This document shows positions 34,327 to 44,044 of a DNA stretch of 64,000 bases, piece after piece. The stretch's first letter is position 1. Every line of letters starts with the position of its first letter. Made by a program: the position numbers and the translations under genes. The stretch is taken from NCBI GenBank assembly GCA_947474855.1, contig CANJKV010000001.1, positions 1 to 64,000 on the forward strand. Direction: 5' to 3'. Origin of the DNA: Aurantimonadaceae bacterium (lineage in GTDB: Bacteria; Pseudomonadota; Alphaproteobacteria; Rhizobiales; Rhizobiaceae). Under the pieces are notes generated by a model, which was given only the letters and a program-made list of their open reading frames with translations, was not told the origin of the DNA and made no database searches.

Positions 34327-35070
34327 TTGACCGCACCTGTTCTGACCCGCCGCGCCCTCTTTCTGGGAGCGGCCGCCCTCAACCTCCTGTCGGCGGGATG
34401 CGTCGCGACGCAGGATGCCCCGCCCCTGGCGCCGGCGCCGCAGCTGCCGCCCCCACCCCAACCGGCGGCGATCGAGCCCCAGGGCTTCGATGGGCAGCGC
34501 ACGCCCGAACTCGACGCCCGCTACGCCGCCCTCGTCGATGGCGGGCACGAGATTCCGGCCGTGCCCTACTGGAAGATCGACCCGAAATTCTATCGCCAGC
34601 AGGTCGCCGACCCCACCGGCGAGGCACCGGGAACGGTGGTGGTCGATACGGCGAGCCGCTTCCTCTACCTCGTCGAGCCGGGCGGCACCGCGATGCGCTA
34701 CGGCGTCGGCATCGGCCGAGTCGGCTTCACCTGGGAAGGGCGCGGCATCGTGCACTGGCGCCAGCATTGGCCGCGCTGGAAGCCGCCGGCCGAGATGATT
34801 GCGCGTCAGCCCAACCTCGAGCGCTACTCCGTCGCCAATGGCGGGATGGAGCCCGGCATCGGCAACCCGCTCGGCGCGCGCGCCCTCTACATCCACCAGA
34901 ACGGCGAGGATACCCTCTACCGCCTCCACGGCTCGCCGGAATGGTGGACGATGGGAACCGCCGCCTCTGCCGGCTGCGTCCGGCTCGTGAACCAGGACGT
35001 GATTGACCTCTACGAGCGCGTGCCCCATCACGCGCCGATCGTCGTCTGGCAAACCCCGCTCTCGGCCTGA
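34327..35070 (+). CDS. L,D-transpeptidase (YkuD domain) lipoprotein
   Basis: 247 residues from a TTG start. Residues 21-25 form a lipobox (L-S-A-G-C), so the protein should be a lipoprotein; a Pro-rich linker follows. The YkuD catalytic pattern is complete: His201 in YRLHGSPEW, then Ser214-x-Gly-Cys217-x-Arg219 in ASAGCVRLV. It would form or edit 3-3 peptidoglycan cross-links or attach outer-membrane proteins in the periplasm. A second, different transpeptidase-family lipoprotein is encoded 217 bp away on the other strand, converging with it. Confidence 0.88.
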   Translation: MTAPVLTRRALFLGAAALNLLSAGCVATQDAPPLAPAPQLPPPPQPAAIEPQGFDGQRTPELDARYAALVDGGHEIPAVPYWKIDPKFYRQQVADPTGEAPGTVVVDTASRFLYLVEPGGTAMRYGVGIGRVGFTWEGRGIVHWRQHWPRWKPPAEMIARQPNLERYSVANGGMEPGIGNPLGARALYIHQNGEDTLYRLHGSPEWWTMGTAASAGCVRLVNQDVIDLYERVPHHAPIVVWQTPLSA

Positions 35071-35188
35071 GACGAGCCCGTCTGCCGTCGTCCCGCTTCC
35101 GTCGCGCGCTGCGGCTGCGGAGGCGTCGAAGTCGCGACCTACGAGACCGAACCGAAGGGTCAGTAGGAAACGATGATGTCAGGAAAAG

Positions 35189-35201
35189 CGGGCTCTGCCC
35201 G
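35189..35201. terminator. Small stem-loop between convergent transpeptidase genes
   Basis: CGGGC (35189-35193) and GCCCG (35197-35201) with a 3-base loop lie in the 217-bp region between the two convergent transpeptidase-type genes. An A-rich stretch precedes it (a U-run for the minus-strand transcript), so it could end the minus-strand gene. The stem is short and the call is tentative. Confidence 0.3.
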
Positions 35202-35287
35202 AGTTCCTCGACCTCAAGCCGGACCTTGGCCTCTTCGTGTCGCCGGCTCCGAAGCGGCCGGCCGGCTGCGAGCGAGGGCGATCCGGC

Positions 35288-36310
35288 TCAGTTCGCCGAC
35301 GGAGCGCCGCTCGAGCCCATTCCGAGCAATACGTCGGGACGGCTGATCGGCACGCCCCTCATGGACGAGGCCTTGGCCAGTCCGCTCGGCCCGAGCTTGC
35401 GCAGGGTCTGGAGGTAGCTGGGGTGCATGCCCCCGTCGACGTAGGCGACGGGTTTGGAGGGCTGGCGGGTCGCCAGGATCGCTTTTACCGCTTCCTCGTC
35501 GGCCGAGCTGACGGCGAGAAGGTCGGGTGGCCCGCCCGTGACGGAGGGCGGGCACTCCGCCAACGGGTCGAGCGTCTTGGCGATCTCGTCGGGCACGTCG
35601 AAGACGTAGCGCCGCCCGCAGGAGGAGACCTTCGGCTCCTGGCCGCGGACACGGAAGGCGTCGTAGCCTTCCTTGAGGTTCCGCCAGAACGCGATGTTCG
35701 GGTCCGAGCGGTAGCGCGCCATGTTCTCGGGCGTCATCCGGAACGGAAAGGCCTGCACCTGGAAGGACTTCTTCTCGCCGGCCAGCGCGTCGCGCGCCAG
35801 GGCGTAGATCTCGCCCATCGCCTCGTCGGTCATGGCGAAGCAGCCGACGGAGGCGCAGGCGCCGTGTACCATCAGCGAATTGCCGGTGTGCCCGAGCGCG
35901 CGCTCCAGGCGGTTCGGATAGCCGAGATTGAACGACAGGTAGTACTGCGATTTCGGGTTCAGGAGACCGGCCGTCACCGTGTAGAAGCCTTCGGGCGCCT
36001 GGCGGTCGCCTTCCTTGACCTTCGGCCCGAGCTTTCCGGACCAGCGGCACATCGGATAGGTCTTCAGAAGCTCGTACAGGCCGCTCGCCGCGAGCTTCCA
36101 GACCTCCAGCTCGCTTTCCTGTTTGAAGACGCGCACCAGGATCGGGCTCGACGGCGTCATGCCCTTGGTCCGCATCTGCGCCATGAGCGCGGCCGGAATC
36201 GGCTGCAGGTGCGGCGCGGGGTCGAGGACGTCGTCCATCACGTTGACGCAGCCGCCGAGCACCAGGGTCAGGGCGACGGCCGAGAGGGCGGACTTCAGTC
36301 TTCTGAGCAC
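35288..36310 (-). CDS. YafK-type L,D-transpeptidase-family lipoprotein
   Basis: 340 residues from a GTG at 36310, chosen because it places a basic signal (VLRRLKSALSAVALTLVL) directly before the lipobox L-G-G-C with Cys21; an upstream ATG at 36421 would bury it. The catalytic region SLMVHGACASVGCFAMTDEA matches YafK/DpaA, the subgroup that cleaves Braun lipoprotein or crosslinks from peptidoglycan instead of making them. MTPENMARY and the FWRNLKEGYDAF segment are also family-like. Together with the neighbouring YkuD lipoprotein it suggests a local envelope-remodelling pair. The next 291 bp upstream hold no recognisable gene. Confidence 0.82.
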   Translation of the reverse strand: MLRRLKSALSAVALTLVLGGCVNVMDDVLDPAPHLQPIPAALMAQMRTKGMTPSSPILVRVFKQESELEVWKLAASGLYELLKTYPMCRWSGKLGPKVKEGDRQAPEGFYTVTAGLLNPKSQYYLSFNLGYPNRLERALGHTGNSLMVHGACASVGCFAMTDEAMGEIYALARDALAGEKKSFQVQAFPFRMTPENMARYRSDPNIAFWRNLKEGYDAFRVRGQEPKVSSCGRRYVFDVPDEIAKTLDPLAECPPSVTGGPPDLLAVSSADEEAVKAILATRQPSKPVAYVDGGMHPSYLQTLRKLGPSGLAKASSMRGVPISRPDVLLGMGSSGAPSAN

Positions 36311-36601
36311 GTCTGGACGTCCGTGGATTATCGGCTTGCGGCGAAAGGGTCGGCGGTTGGAGCGAATTCGGGCGATGATCGCCGAGAATAGAGCGATACC
36401 GGTCAAGAATGGGTTAAGCATGGATGGACGGCATCCGCGTGACGCACAAGCGCGCGGCGGCGAACACCGGACTGGTGACGCTGCCGCCTTCGATCGGTCT
36501 GGCCTTGCGCGAGAGTGATGACGTCGCAAGGGCGTCCTCGCGACGGGCTCCTCGAAGCGCGTCCGCGATGGGGCCCGGCGCCGGGGCCGCCGCCTCCGGC
36601 G

Positions 36602-37780
36602 TCAGGTGCCGGGGATGTCCACCCAGCGGCCGAGGCGCGAGGACTCCATGCAGGCGTCGACGATCTGGCAGATGTGGTGGCCGGTCTCGAAGGTGGGCCA
36701 CATGGGGGTGTCGGTCGCGACCGAGCGTACCACCTCGGCGATCTCGATGATCTTCATCTCGTTGTAGCCGAGGGAGAAATTCGGCAGCGGCAGGAAGGCA
36801 CGGTAGTTCGGGTTCTCGGGGCCGACGTCGATCTCCCTGAACCCGCGGCGGCCGGCGCCATCGTCGTTCGTATAGAAGCGCAGGCGGTTCACCTCGTCCC
36901 AGTCGTAGGCGATGCTGCCCTTGGTGCCGTAGACCTCGTAGGTCTGCCTGAACTTGCGCCCGGTCGCCACCCGGCTGAAGTCGACGATGCCCCTCGCCCC
37001 GTTTTCGAACCGGCAGAGGAGGTTGGTGCCGTCGGGGTTGGTGACCTCCGCCATGGCCTCGCTTCCCGTCAGCTCGGCCCGCTCGCCGATGCCGAGGTTC
37101 GCCACGACCGGACGGTACGGCGTCGCGACGAAGTTGTCGGCAATGAGCGAACTCACGCGGCCGACAAGGAACTCCATAAAGCTGAAGACGTGGGTGCCGG
37201 TGTCGCCGACGATGCCGGTCGGCGCGAGCTTGCCGTCCGCCCGCCACATGAAGGGCGCCGCGGGGTCCCCGAAGACGTCGATGTGTTGGCAGCCCTTGAA
37301 CATCGTGATCTCGCCGATCTCGCCGGCGTCGATGATCTCCTTGGCGCGATCGTGGATGGGATTGCGCGGAAAGGCGTGGCCGACGCGCGTGATCAGGCGC
37401 TTCTCCCGCGCGATCTCGGCGAGCTCGCGCGCTTCGGCCGCCGTGTTGGCAAGCGGCTTCTCGCAGAAGACGTGCTTTCCGGCGAGAAGGGCCGCCTTGG
37501 CGACTTCGTAATGGAGGTCGTCGGGCAGGCAGATGTCGACGAGGTCGACCTCCGGATGGTTCACCGCCTGTTGCCAGTCCTGAAAGACCTGCGCGCCCGG
37601 CACCTTCCGCAGGAGCCCCTCGGCGGCCTGAGGGTTCCGGTCCACGAGCGCCACGACGCGGGCGACGCCGCCCGCATCCCCGAAGAAGTGCGGGAAGGTC
37701 AGGAAGGCCATGGTGTGCACCTTGCCCATCCAACCGGACGCGCCGATCACCGCGACGTTTACGTCCTTCATGGTGGTCAT
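36602..37780 (-). CDS. Gfo/Idh/MocA-family oxidoreductase
   Basis: 392 residues. Nucleotide motif VIGASGWMGK is at 11-20, and the family signature CEKPLANTAAEARELAEIA with catalytic Lys follows near residue 107; GIVGDTGTHVFSFMEFLVG carries the usual Asp/His pair. These enzymes oxidise or reduce sugars, inositols or their keto derivatives with NAD(P). It is the last gene of the long minus-strand locus, 56 bp after the first GMC oxidoreductase, and may act on a 3-keto-sugar or similar intermediate formed by the GMC enzymes. Confidence 0.9.
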   Translation of the reverse strand: MTTMKDVNVAVIGASGWMGKVHTMAFLTFPHFFGDAGGVARVVALVDRNPQAAEGLLRKVPGAQVFQDWQQAVNHPEVDLVDICLPDDLHYEVAKAALLAGKHVFCEKPLANTAAEARELAEIAREKRLITRVGHAFPRNPIHDRAKEIIDAGEIGEITMFKGCQHIDVFGDPAAPFMWRADGKLAPTGIVGDTGTHVFSFMEFLVGRVSSLIADNFVATPYRPVVANLGIGERAELTGSEAMAEVTNPDGTNLLCRFENGARGIVDFSRVATGRKFRQTYEVYGTKGSIAYDWDEVNRLRFYTNDDGAGRRGFREIDVGPENPNYRAFLPLPNFSLGYNEMKIIEIAEVVRSVATDTPMWPTFETGHHICQIVDACMESSRLGRWVDIPGT

Positions 37781-37836
37781 CCCCTCTGTTCGTTGGAAGC
37801 TCGCGCGACGGGCCTCGGCAGCGCCCTCGCGCCGGT

Positions 37837-39468
37837 TCAGGCCGTGGCGGCCAGGCGCCGGTTGCCGGAGAACACGGCGGGCGGAAGCGGCTGCATGCCG
37901 CGGATGAGGTCGGCGCCCTTCTCTCCCACCATGATCGTCGGCGCGTTGGTGTTGGAGGACGGCACGAACGGCATGACCGAGGCGTCGCAGACCCGCAGCC
38001 CCTCGATGCCGCGGACCTTCAGGTCGGGGCCGACCACGGCCATCGCATCGAGCCCCATCTTGCAGGTGCCGACGGGATGGTGGTCCGTCTTGGCGTTGGC
38101 GCAGCCGTAGTCGAAGAGGTCCCCGTCGCTGGTCACGTTCGGGCCGGGAAGGACCTCGCGCTTGACGAAGGCTTTCAGAGCCTGCGCCGACAGGATCTCG
38201 CGGGCGAGCTTGAGGCCCTTGATCGACATGTCACGGTCGTAGGGGTCGGCCCAGTAGTTCGGGTCGATCAGCGGGGCCGCCGCGGGATCGGCGGAGGCGA
38301 GACGCACCGTGCCGCGCGAGCGCGGTCGCAGGAAGGCCGAATTCAGCGTGACGCCGGCATTGGCGAGCTTCTCGACGCCCTTCTCGATGCCCGATCCGAG
38401 CCCGAGGTGGAACTGGATGTCGGGATACTCGGCCGTCGGGTCGGCGTACCAGAATCCGCCGGTCTCGAAGAGGCTGGAGGCGACGGGCCCCTTGCGGGTC
38501 AGGATGTACTGGAGCCCTGCCAGCACCGTGCGGTGCGGCTTGGCGACGCCGTCATAGGTGTGGTCGCCCGTGCATTCGGCGATCACGAAGAGGTCGAGGT
38601 GATCCTGGAGGTTGGAGCCGACGCCCGGCAGATCGTGGACCGCCTCGACCCCCACCGCGCGCAGATGGTCGGCCGGGCCGATGCCTGACTGCATCAGGAT
38701 CTTCGGCGAGCCGATCGCGCCGGACGAGAGGACGATCTCGCGATCCGCGCGCAGGGTCTCCGGCCCGCTCTCGCCTTCGATCTCCACGCCGACGGCGCGG
38801 CCCTTCTCCACGAGGATGCGCGACACGCGCACGCCGGTCCGCACGGTGAGGTTCGCGCGCCCTTCCGCCGGCTTGAGGTAGGCGACGGCGGCGGAGGAGC
38901 GCCGGGCGTTGCGCTGGGTGAGCTGATAGTAGCCGACGCCTTCCTGCACCGCGCCGTTGAAGTCCGGGTTGAAGGGGATGCCGCGCTCCTGCCCCGCCTT
39001 GAAGTAGCCCTCGCAGATCGGCAGCGGGGCGATCGGGTTCGAAACGCCGATCGGGCCCCCCTGCCCGTGATAATCGTTGGCGAAGCGCTGGTTGTCCTCG
39101 GCGCGCATGAAGTAGGGCAGGACGTCGCGGTAGCCCCATCCCTCGCAGCCCGCCTCGACCCAGCGCTCGTAGTCGCCGGGATTGCCGCGGGTGTAGATCT
39201 GGGCGTTGATCGACGATCCCCCGCCGATGATCTTCGCCTGGGTGTACCAGAGGACCCGGTCCTTCATGTGCTTCTGCGGCACGGTGGACCAGCCCCAGGA
39301 GCCGAGGCCCTTCGTCATCTTGGCGAAGCCGGCCGGCATGTGGATGAAGGGGTGGCGGTCGCGCCCGCCGGCCTCGAGGAGCAGGACGGACACGCCGGGG
39401 TCCTCGCTGAGGCGGCTGGCGAGGACGCAACCGGCGGGACCTCCGCCGACGATGATGTAGTCGGTCAT
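37837..39468 (-). CDS. GMC-family FAD oxidoreductase (choline-dehydrogenase-like)
   Basis: 543 residues. The Rossmann motif IIVGGGPAGCVLASRLSED starts at residue 5, GMC signature 1 is around GGGSSINAQIYTRGNPGDYE, signature 2 is GAIGSPKILMQSGIGP, and the active-site histidine lies in DHHPVGTCKMG with the partner Asn in SSNTNAPTIMVGEKGAD. It oxidises a primary or secondary alcohol, probably feeding electrons to the respiratory chain. It is cytoplasmic or peripheral, without a signal. It is one of two unrelated GMC genes in the same operon, so two different hydroxyls may be oxidised. Confidence 0.9.
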   Translation of the reverse strand: MTDYIIVGGGPAGCVLASRLSEDPGVSVLLLEAGGRDRHPFIHMPAGFAKMTKGLGSWGWSTVPQKHMKDRVLWYTQAKIIGGGSSINAQIYTRGNPGDYERWVEAGCEGWGYRDVLPYFMRAEDNQRFANDYHGQGGPIGVSNPIAPLPICEGYFKAGQERGIPFNPDFNGAVQEGVGYYQLTQRNARRSSAAVAYLKPAEGRANLTVRTGVRVSRILVEKGRAVGVEIEGESGPETLRADREIVLSSGAIGSPKILMQSGIGPADHLRAVGVEAVHDLPGVGSNLQDHLDLFVIAECTGDHTYDGVAKPHRTVLAGLQYILTRKGPVASSLFETGGFWYADPTAEYPDIQFHLGLGSGIEKGVEKLANAGVTLNSAFLRPRSRGTVRLASADPAAAPLIDPNYWADPYDRDMSIKGLKLAREILSAQALKAFVKREVLPGPNVTSDGDLFDYGCANAKTDHHPVGTCKMGLDAMAVVGPDLKVRGIEGLRVCDASVMPFVPSSNTNAPTIMVGEKGADLIRGMQPLPPAVFSGNRRLAATA

Positions 39469-39538
39469 GGACGTGTATCCGATGGGGGATGCGGGAGCGG
39501 CGGGCCACCGCGCAGCACCGGGGCCTGCCGGGGCGATG

Positions 39539-41062
39539 TCATGCCGCGAGATCCCGGGACGCGATATGGGCTCCGACGCGCAGCGCCTGCGCGGCGACCG
39601 TCAGCGCCGGGTTGACCGCCGCGGAGGTCGGCAGGAACGAGGCGTCCACGACGAAGAGGTTCGGATGGTCGAACGTGCGGCAGAACGTGTCGAGCGGTGC
39701 CGCCGCGGGGTCCGTTCCCATCCGCACGGTGCCGCACTGGTGCGACGGCGTGCGGCGGTCGAAGGTCCGGTGGAGGACGACGGGATAGCCGATCGAGCGC
39801 AACACGCCGCGCATCCTAGCGACGAGCTTCTCGTGCGCCGCCATGTTGCTGCGCCGCCAGTTCAGGACGATGCCGCCGTTCTTGAGGGTGACGCGGCTCT
39901 CGGGGTCCGGCAGGTCCTCGCTCATCAGGTACCAGTCGGTCGAGCGCTTGGCGATCCAGTCGAGGGCGGCGAAGGGGGCCAGCGCCATGTTGGCCTTGAG
40001 GACGTGCCCGTCGATCTTGCCGAGCATCTGGACGTTGCCGAGCGGCCGGCCGCCCCGCCCGTCGCCGAGATAGAAGTCGTTCATGCCGATCGTCTTCTGG
40101 TAGACGAGGCCGTGGCGCCGGCGCGGGTCGAAGGCGATCATCGCCGTCGCGTTGTGGTTCATGAAGTTGCGGCCGACCTGATCGGAGCGGTTCGCGAGGC
40201 CGGCCGGGTTGCGCGCGTCGACCGAGCGCAGGAGCAGCGCCGCCGAGTTGATGGCGCCCGCGGACAGGATCACCAGCCCGGCGCGCACGATCTCCGCCAC
40301 GCCGCCCCGCTCGACATGGACCGCCTCGACGCGCTTGCCGTCGGGAGCGGTTTCCAGGCGCTCGACCTTGGCACCGGTCACCAGCGTCACGTTGGGATGG
40401 GCGAGCGCGACGGCGAGCGCCGCCGTTTCCGCGTCCATCTTGCCGCCGGCGCTGTTGGGAAAGGCGTCCCAGGGCGTGGAGCCCCCGGCGAGCCAGGCCG
40501 GCAGATCGACGCCGAGCGGCAGCGAATAGGGATGCAGCCCTTGTTTGCGCAACCGGCCGCGGATCTCGGCGATCTCCGCCTCGTCCGGCACGGGCGGGTG
40601 GGCGTAAGGGGTCGAGCGGGGCGGCTCGGTCGGGTCCTCGCCCGCCGCGCCGCGAACGCCGTAGAGCGCCTCCGCCCGGCCATACCAGGGCTCCAGCTCC
40701 TCGTAGGGAAACGGCCAGGCCGGCGAGACGCCGCCGTCCAGTTCCATCTCGGCGAAGTCCTCGCGGCGATAACGGGTGAGGACCGCGCCGTAGAACTTCG
40801 AGTTGCCGCCGACGTAGTAATAGTTGCCGGGGTTGAACGTCCGGCCCTCGCCGTCGAGCCAGAACTCCTTCGGGCGGAAGACGCCCTCGCGGAAGATCGC
40901 CCGGGTGCTCCTGTCGTGCTGGGCAGGAGCCATGCGCTCGCCGCGCTCCAGGATCACGATCCGCGCGCCGGTCGGCGCGAGCGACGCCGCGATCGTCGCG
41001 CCGCCGATCCCCGAGCCGATGATCAGGACGTCGGGGCTGGGTATGGCACCGGCGGTTCTCAC
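39539..41062 (-). CDS. GMC-family FAD oxidoreductase (gluconate-/glucoside-dehydrogenase-like)
   Basis: 507 residues from a GTG that overlaps the ATPase stop as GTGA. FAD motif IIGSGIGGATIAASLAPTGA begins at residue 14, followed by GGNSKFYGAVLTRYRREDF, and the catalytic end HQCGTVRMGTDPAAAPLD with NPALTVAAQALRVG. It belongs to the GMC branch that contains sugar and polyol dehydrogenases (2-ketogluconate or glucoside 3-dehydrogenase-like large subunits). No small or cytochrome subunit is encoded nearby. It lies between the transporter ATPase and the other GMC gene. Confidence 0.87.
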   Translation of the reverse strand: MRTAGAIPSPDVLIIGSGIGGATIAASLAPTGARIVILERGERMAPAQHDRSTRAIFREGVFRPKEFWLDGEGRTFNPGNYYYVGGNSKFYGAVLTRYRREDFAEMELDGGVSPAWPFPYEELEPWYGRAEALYGVRGAAGEDPTEPPRSTPYAHPPVPDEAEIAEIRGRLRKQGLHPYSLPLGVDLPAWLAGGSTPWDAFPNSAGGKMDAETAALAVALAHPNVTLVTGAKVERLETAPDGKRVEAVHVERGGVAEIVRAGLVILSAGAINSAALLLRSVDARNPAGLANRSDQVGRNFMNHNATAMIAFDPRRRHGLVYQKTIGMNDFYLGDGRGGRPLGNVQMLGKIDGHVLKANMALAPFAALDWIAKRSTDWYLMSEDLPDPESRVTLKNGGIVLNWRRSNMAAHEKLVARMRGVLRSIGYPVVLHRTFDRRTPSHQCGTVRMGTDPAAAPLDTFCRTFDHPNLFVVDASFLPTSAAVNPALTVAAQALRVGAHIASRDLAA

Positions 41063-42162
41063 CCGATGCGCTCCTCGGTCTTGGGATCGAAGTAGACGAT
41101 CTTGTCGGTGTGGATGGCGAGGCGAGCGGTCTGGCCCGCCCGGATGGGATAGCCGGCCGAGCAGCGGCCGATGGCCTGGCGCCCGCCGAGTTCGCTGATC
41201 GCGTAGACGTCGGCGCCGGTCGGCTCGACGACGTCGATGCGGAAATCGGACACGACGACGGACGGATCGGCGCCGTTCTCCGTGCGCGGCTCGGTGATCG
41301 CCTCGGGGCGGATGCCGACGATGATCTCGCGCCCGCAATAGCCGGCCAGGATGCGGCCGGCCTTCACCGGCAGACGCAGCGGCTCGCCGCCGCGCGCGAG
41401 GGTGACGGCGGCGCCGTCCGGATCGACGCCCGCGCGCACGAGGTTCATGGAGGGCGAGCCCATGAACTCGGCGACGAAGAGGTTGGCCGGGTTGTCGTAG
41501 ATCTCGCCCGGCGTGCCGAACTGCTGGAGGACGCCGCCTTTGAGGACGGCGATCTTTGTGGCCAGCGTCATCGCCTCGATCTGGTCGTGCGTGACGTAGA
41601 CGATCGTCGTCTTCAGCCGCTCGTGCAGGCGCTTGATCTCGGTGCGCATGTCGACGCGCAGCTTGGCGTCGAGGTTCGACAAGGGCTCGTCGAACAGGAA
41701 GACCTGGGGGTTGCGCGTCAGGGCCCTGCCCATGGCGACGCGCTGGCGCTGGCCGCCGGACAGCTGGCTCGGCTTGCGGTCGAGGAGGTGGGTGATCTGC
41801 AGCGTTTCGGCGACGCGCTTGACCGCCGCCTCCCGCTCCGGCTTGGGAACTTTGCGCATCTCCAGGCCGAAGGCGATGTTCTGCGCCACCGTCATCGTCG
41901 GATAGAGCGCGTAGGACTGGAACACCATCGCGATGTCGCGGTCGGCGGGCTTCAGCTCCGACACGTCGCGCCCGGCGATACGTATCTCGCCGCCGGAGAT
42001 CGGCTCCAGCCCGGCAATGGTGTTGAGAAGCGTCGACTTCCCGCAGCCGGACGGGCCGACGAGAACGAGGAAGCCGCCCTTCTCGATCGACAGGTTGATG
42101 TCGTTCAGCACCTGCACCGAGCCGTAGGACTTCTTCAGGTGGACGATGTCGAGGGAGCCCAT
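41059..42162 (-). CDS. Sugar ABC transporter ATPase (UgpC/MalK type)
   Basis: 367 residues. Walker A GPSGCGKS, Q-loop VFQSYALYPTMTV, signature QLSGGQRQRVAMGRAL, Walker B VFLFDEPLSNLDAKLR and the switch His in VTHDQIEAMT are all present, followed by a C-terminal TOBE/OB domain (IIVGIRPEAITEP). Such ATPases energise carbohydrate, glycerol-phosphate or polyol importers. It follows the second permease by 5 bp. Confidence 0.94.
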   Translation of the reverse strand: MGSLDIVHLKKSYGSVQVLNDINLSIEKGGFLVLVGPSGCGKSTLLNTIAGLEPISGGEIRIAGRDVSELKPADRDIAMVFQSYALYPTMTVAQNIAFGLEMRKVPKPEREAAVKRVAETLQITHLLDRKPSQLSGGQRQRVAMGRALTRNPQVFLFDEPLSNLDAKLRVDMRTEIKRLHERLKTTIVYVTHDQIEAMTLATKIAVLKGGVLQQFGTPGEIYDNPANLFVAEFMGSPSMNLVRAGVDPDGAAVTLARGGEPLRLPVKAGRILAGYCGREIIVGIRPEAITEPRTENGADPSVVVSDFRIDVVEPTGADVYAISELGGRQAIGRCSAGYPIRAGQTARLAIHTDKIVYFDPKTEERIG

Positions 42163-42167
42163 CGGGA

Positions 42168-43067
42168 TCAGCCTTTCACGGCGCCCGCCATCAGCCCGCG
42201 CACGAAGTAGCGGCCGGCGACGACGTAGACGAGGAGGGTCGGGAGCGCGGCGAGGATCGCGCCGGCGAAGTGGACGTTGTATTCGCGAACGCCCGTGGAC
42301 GAGTTGACGAGGTTGTTCAGCGCCACCGTGATCGGCTGCGACTGCGGGCTGGCGAAGGAGGCGCCGAAGAGGAAGTCGTTCCAGACGTTGGTGAACTGCC
42401 AGATGACGGTGACGACGATGATCGGCCCCGAGGACGGCAGAAGGATGCGGGTGAAGATCTGCCAGAAGCCCGCCCCGTCCATCTCGGCAGCCCTGATCAG
42501 CTCGTTCGGGAAGGCCTCGTAGTAGTTGCGGAAGAACAGCGTCGTGAAGCCGAGGCCGTAGACGACGTGGACGAGGACGAGTCCCGGCGTCGTCCCGGCG
42601 AGGCCGATGAGCCCGAGGACGCGCGCCATCGGGATCAGCACGATCTGGAACGGGATGAAGCAGGAGAAGAGCATCAGCCCGAAGACGATGCGGTGGCCGG
42701 GAAAGCGCCACTTGGTCAAAACGTAGCCGTTCACGGCGCCCAGCACCGTCGCGATGAGGACCGCCGGCACCACCATCTTGATCGAGTTCCAGAAGTAGGG
42801 CGCGAGGCCCGTCGCCTGGATGCCGATCTGCGCCTGGTCCCAGGCCGAGAGCCAGGGCGCGAGCGTCCAGTCCCGCGGCAGGGCGAGCATGTTGCCCTGC
42901 TGGATCTCGGACAGGGGCTTCAGCGAATTCACCACCATCACGAAGAGCGGCAGCAGATAGTAGACCGAGAACAGGATCAGGATCGCGTAGAGCGCTGCTC
43001 TGGCGAAGACGGGCGCGCGCGAGCCGGCGACGGCCTCCTCGCGAGGGATCAAGGAAAGGTCGGTCAT
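42168..43067 (-). CDS. Sugar ABC transporter permease (MalG type)
   Basis: 299-residue inner-membrane permease of the CUT1 group with six hydrophobic segments. The EAA loop is NELIRAAEMDGAGFWQIFTR, and the C-terminal VAGRYFVRGLMAGAVKG is characteristic of this subunit. It overlaps the first permease by 4 bp. Together they form the heterodimeric channel. Confidence 0.93.
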   Translation of the reverse strand: MTDLSLIPREEAVAGSRAPVFARAALYAILILFSVYYLLPLFVMVVNSLKPLSEIQQGNMLALPRDWTLAPWLSAWDQAQIGIQATGLAPYFWNSIKMVVPAVLIATVLGAVNGYVLTKWRFPGHRIVFGLMLFSCFIPFQIVLIPMARVLGLIGLAGTTPGLVLVHVVYGLGFTTLFFRNYYEAFPNELIRAAEMDGAGFWQIFTRILLPSSGPIIVVTVIWQFTNVWNDFLFGASFASPQSQPITVALNNLVNSSTGVREYNVHFAGAILAALPTLLVYVVAGRYFVRGLMAGAVKG

Positions 43068-43984
43068 GAGCGCGCCTTCCCGGCGAGTTCGCTGTAGAGG
43101 TAGGGGATGATCACGGCCGAGATCATCATCAGCATGATCACCGCGGACGACGCGCCGACGCCCATCTGCGAGCGGGTGAAGGTGTAGGAATACATGAAGG
43201 TCGAGGGCATCTCGGTCGCCCGCCCCGGCCCGCCGTTGGTCATCGCCACCACGAGGTCGTAGGACTTGATGGCGAGGTGGGCGAGAACGACGAAGGCCGA
43301 GAGGAACACCGGCTTCAGCTGCGGGATGACGATACGGCGATAGGTCTGGAAGGCCGAGGCGCCGTCGATCTGGGCGGCCTTCAGCATTTCGCCGTCGATG
43401 CCGCGTAGTCCGGCGAGGAACATCGCCATGATGAAGCCCGAGCTCTGCCAGACCGCGGCGATGACGATCGTGTAGATCGCCATCTCGCCGTCCTTGATCC
43501 AGGTGAAGGAGAAGCTCTCCCAGCCCAGCGCGTGCATGGTCTGAGCGATGCCGATGCCGGGATCGAGCATCCACTTCCAGGCCGTTCCCGTGACGATGAA
43601 GGACAGGGCCATGGGATAAAGGAAGATCGGCCGGATCAGCCCCTCGGCGCGGATGCGCTGGTCGAGGAGGATCGCGAGGAGGAGGCCGAGCGCGCAGCAG
43701 ATGGCGATGTAGAGCGAGCCGAAGATCGCGAGGTTCTTCAGCGCCACCCACCAGTTCGGCAGCGAGAACAGGCGGACGTAGTTGCCGAAGCCGATGAAGT
43801 CGTAGACCGGCAGGAGCCGCGAGCTCGTCATCGACAGGTAGATCGAGAACAGGATGAAGCCGTAGACGAAGAGCAGCACGGCCGCGAAGCTCGGCGCGAG
43901 CACGAGCCTCGGCAGCCAGTCGCCGATGCTTCGGCGCCGCGGCTGGGGCCTGTCCGTCGTCAGGGGCATCGAGGCCAGGGTCAT
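43064..43984 (-). CDS. Sugar ABC transporter permease (MalF type)
   Basis: 306-residue CUT1 permease. After a 35-residue polar N-terminus come six hydrophobic segments; PIFLYPMALSFIVTGTAWKW and the EAA loop GEMLKAAQIDGASAFQTYRR are clear. The start at 43984 follows a GAGGAG-like site (minus strand GGAGGAGCGC). It is separated from the binding-protein gene by 97 bp that contain a stem-loop. Confidence 0.93.
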   Translation of the reverse strand: MTLASMPLTTDRPQPRRRSIGDWLPRLVLAPSFAAVLLFVYGFILFSIYLSMTSSRLLPVYDFIGFGNYVRLFSLPNWWVALKNLAIFGSLYIAICCALGLLLAILLDQRIRAEGLIRPIFLYPMALSFIVTGTAWKWMLDPGIGIAQTMHALGWESFSFTWIKDGEMAIYTIVIAAVWQSSGFIMAMFLAGLRGIDGEMLKAAQIDGASAFQTYRRIVIPQLKPVFLSAFVVLAHLAIKSYDLVVAMTNGGPGRATEMPSTFMYSYTFTRSQMGVGASSAVIMLMMISAVIIPYLYSELAGKARS

Positions 43985-44044
43985 GGCGCGCTCCTCCTCC
44001 CGCGCGTGTCCGACGCGCTCGTGCGACCGCTTGAATGACGGAGG

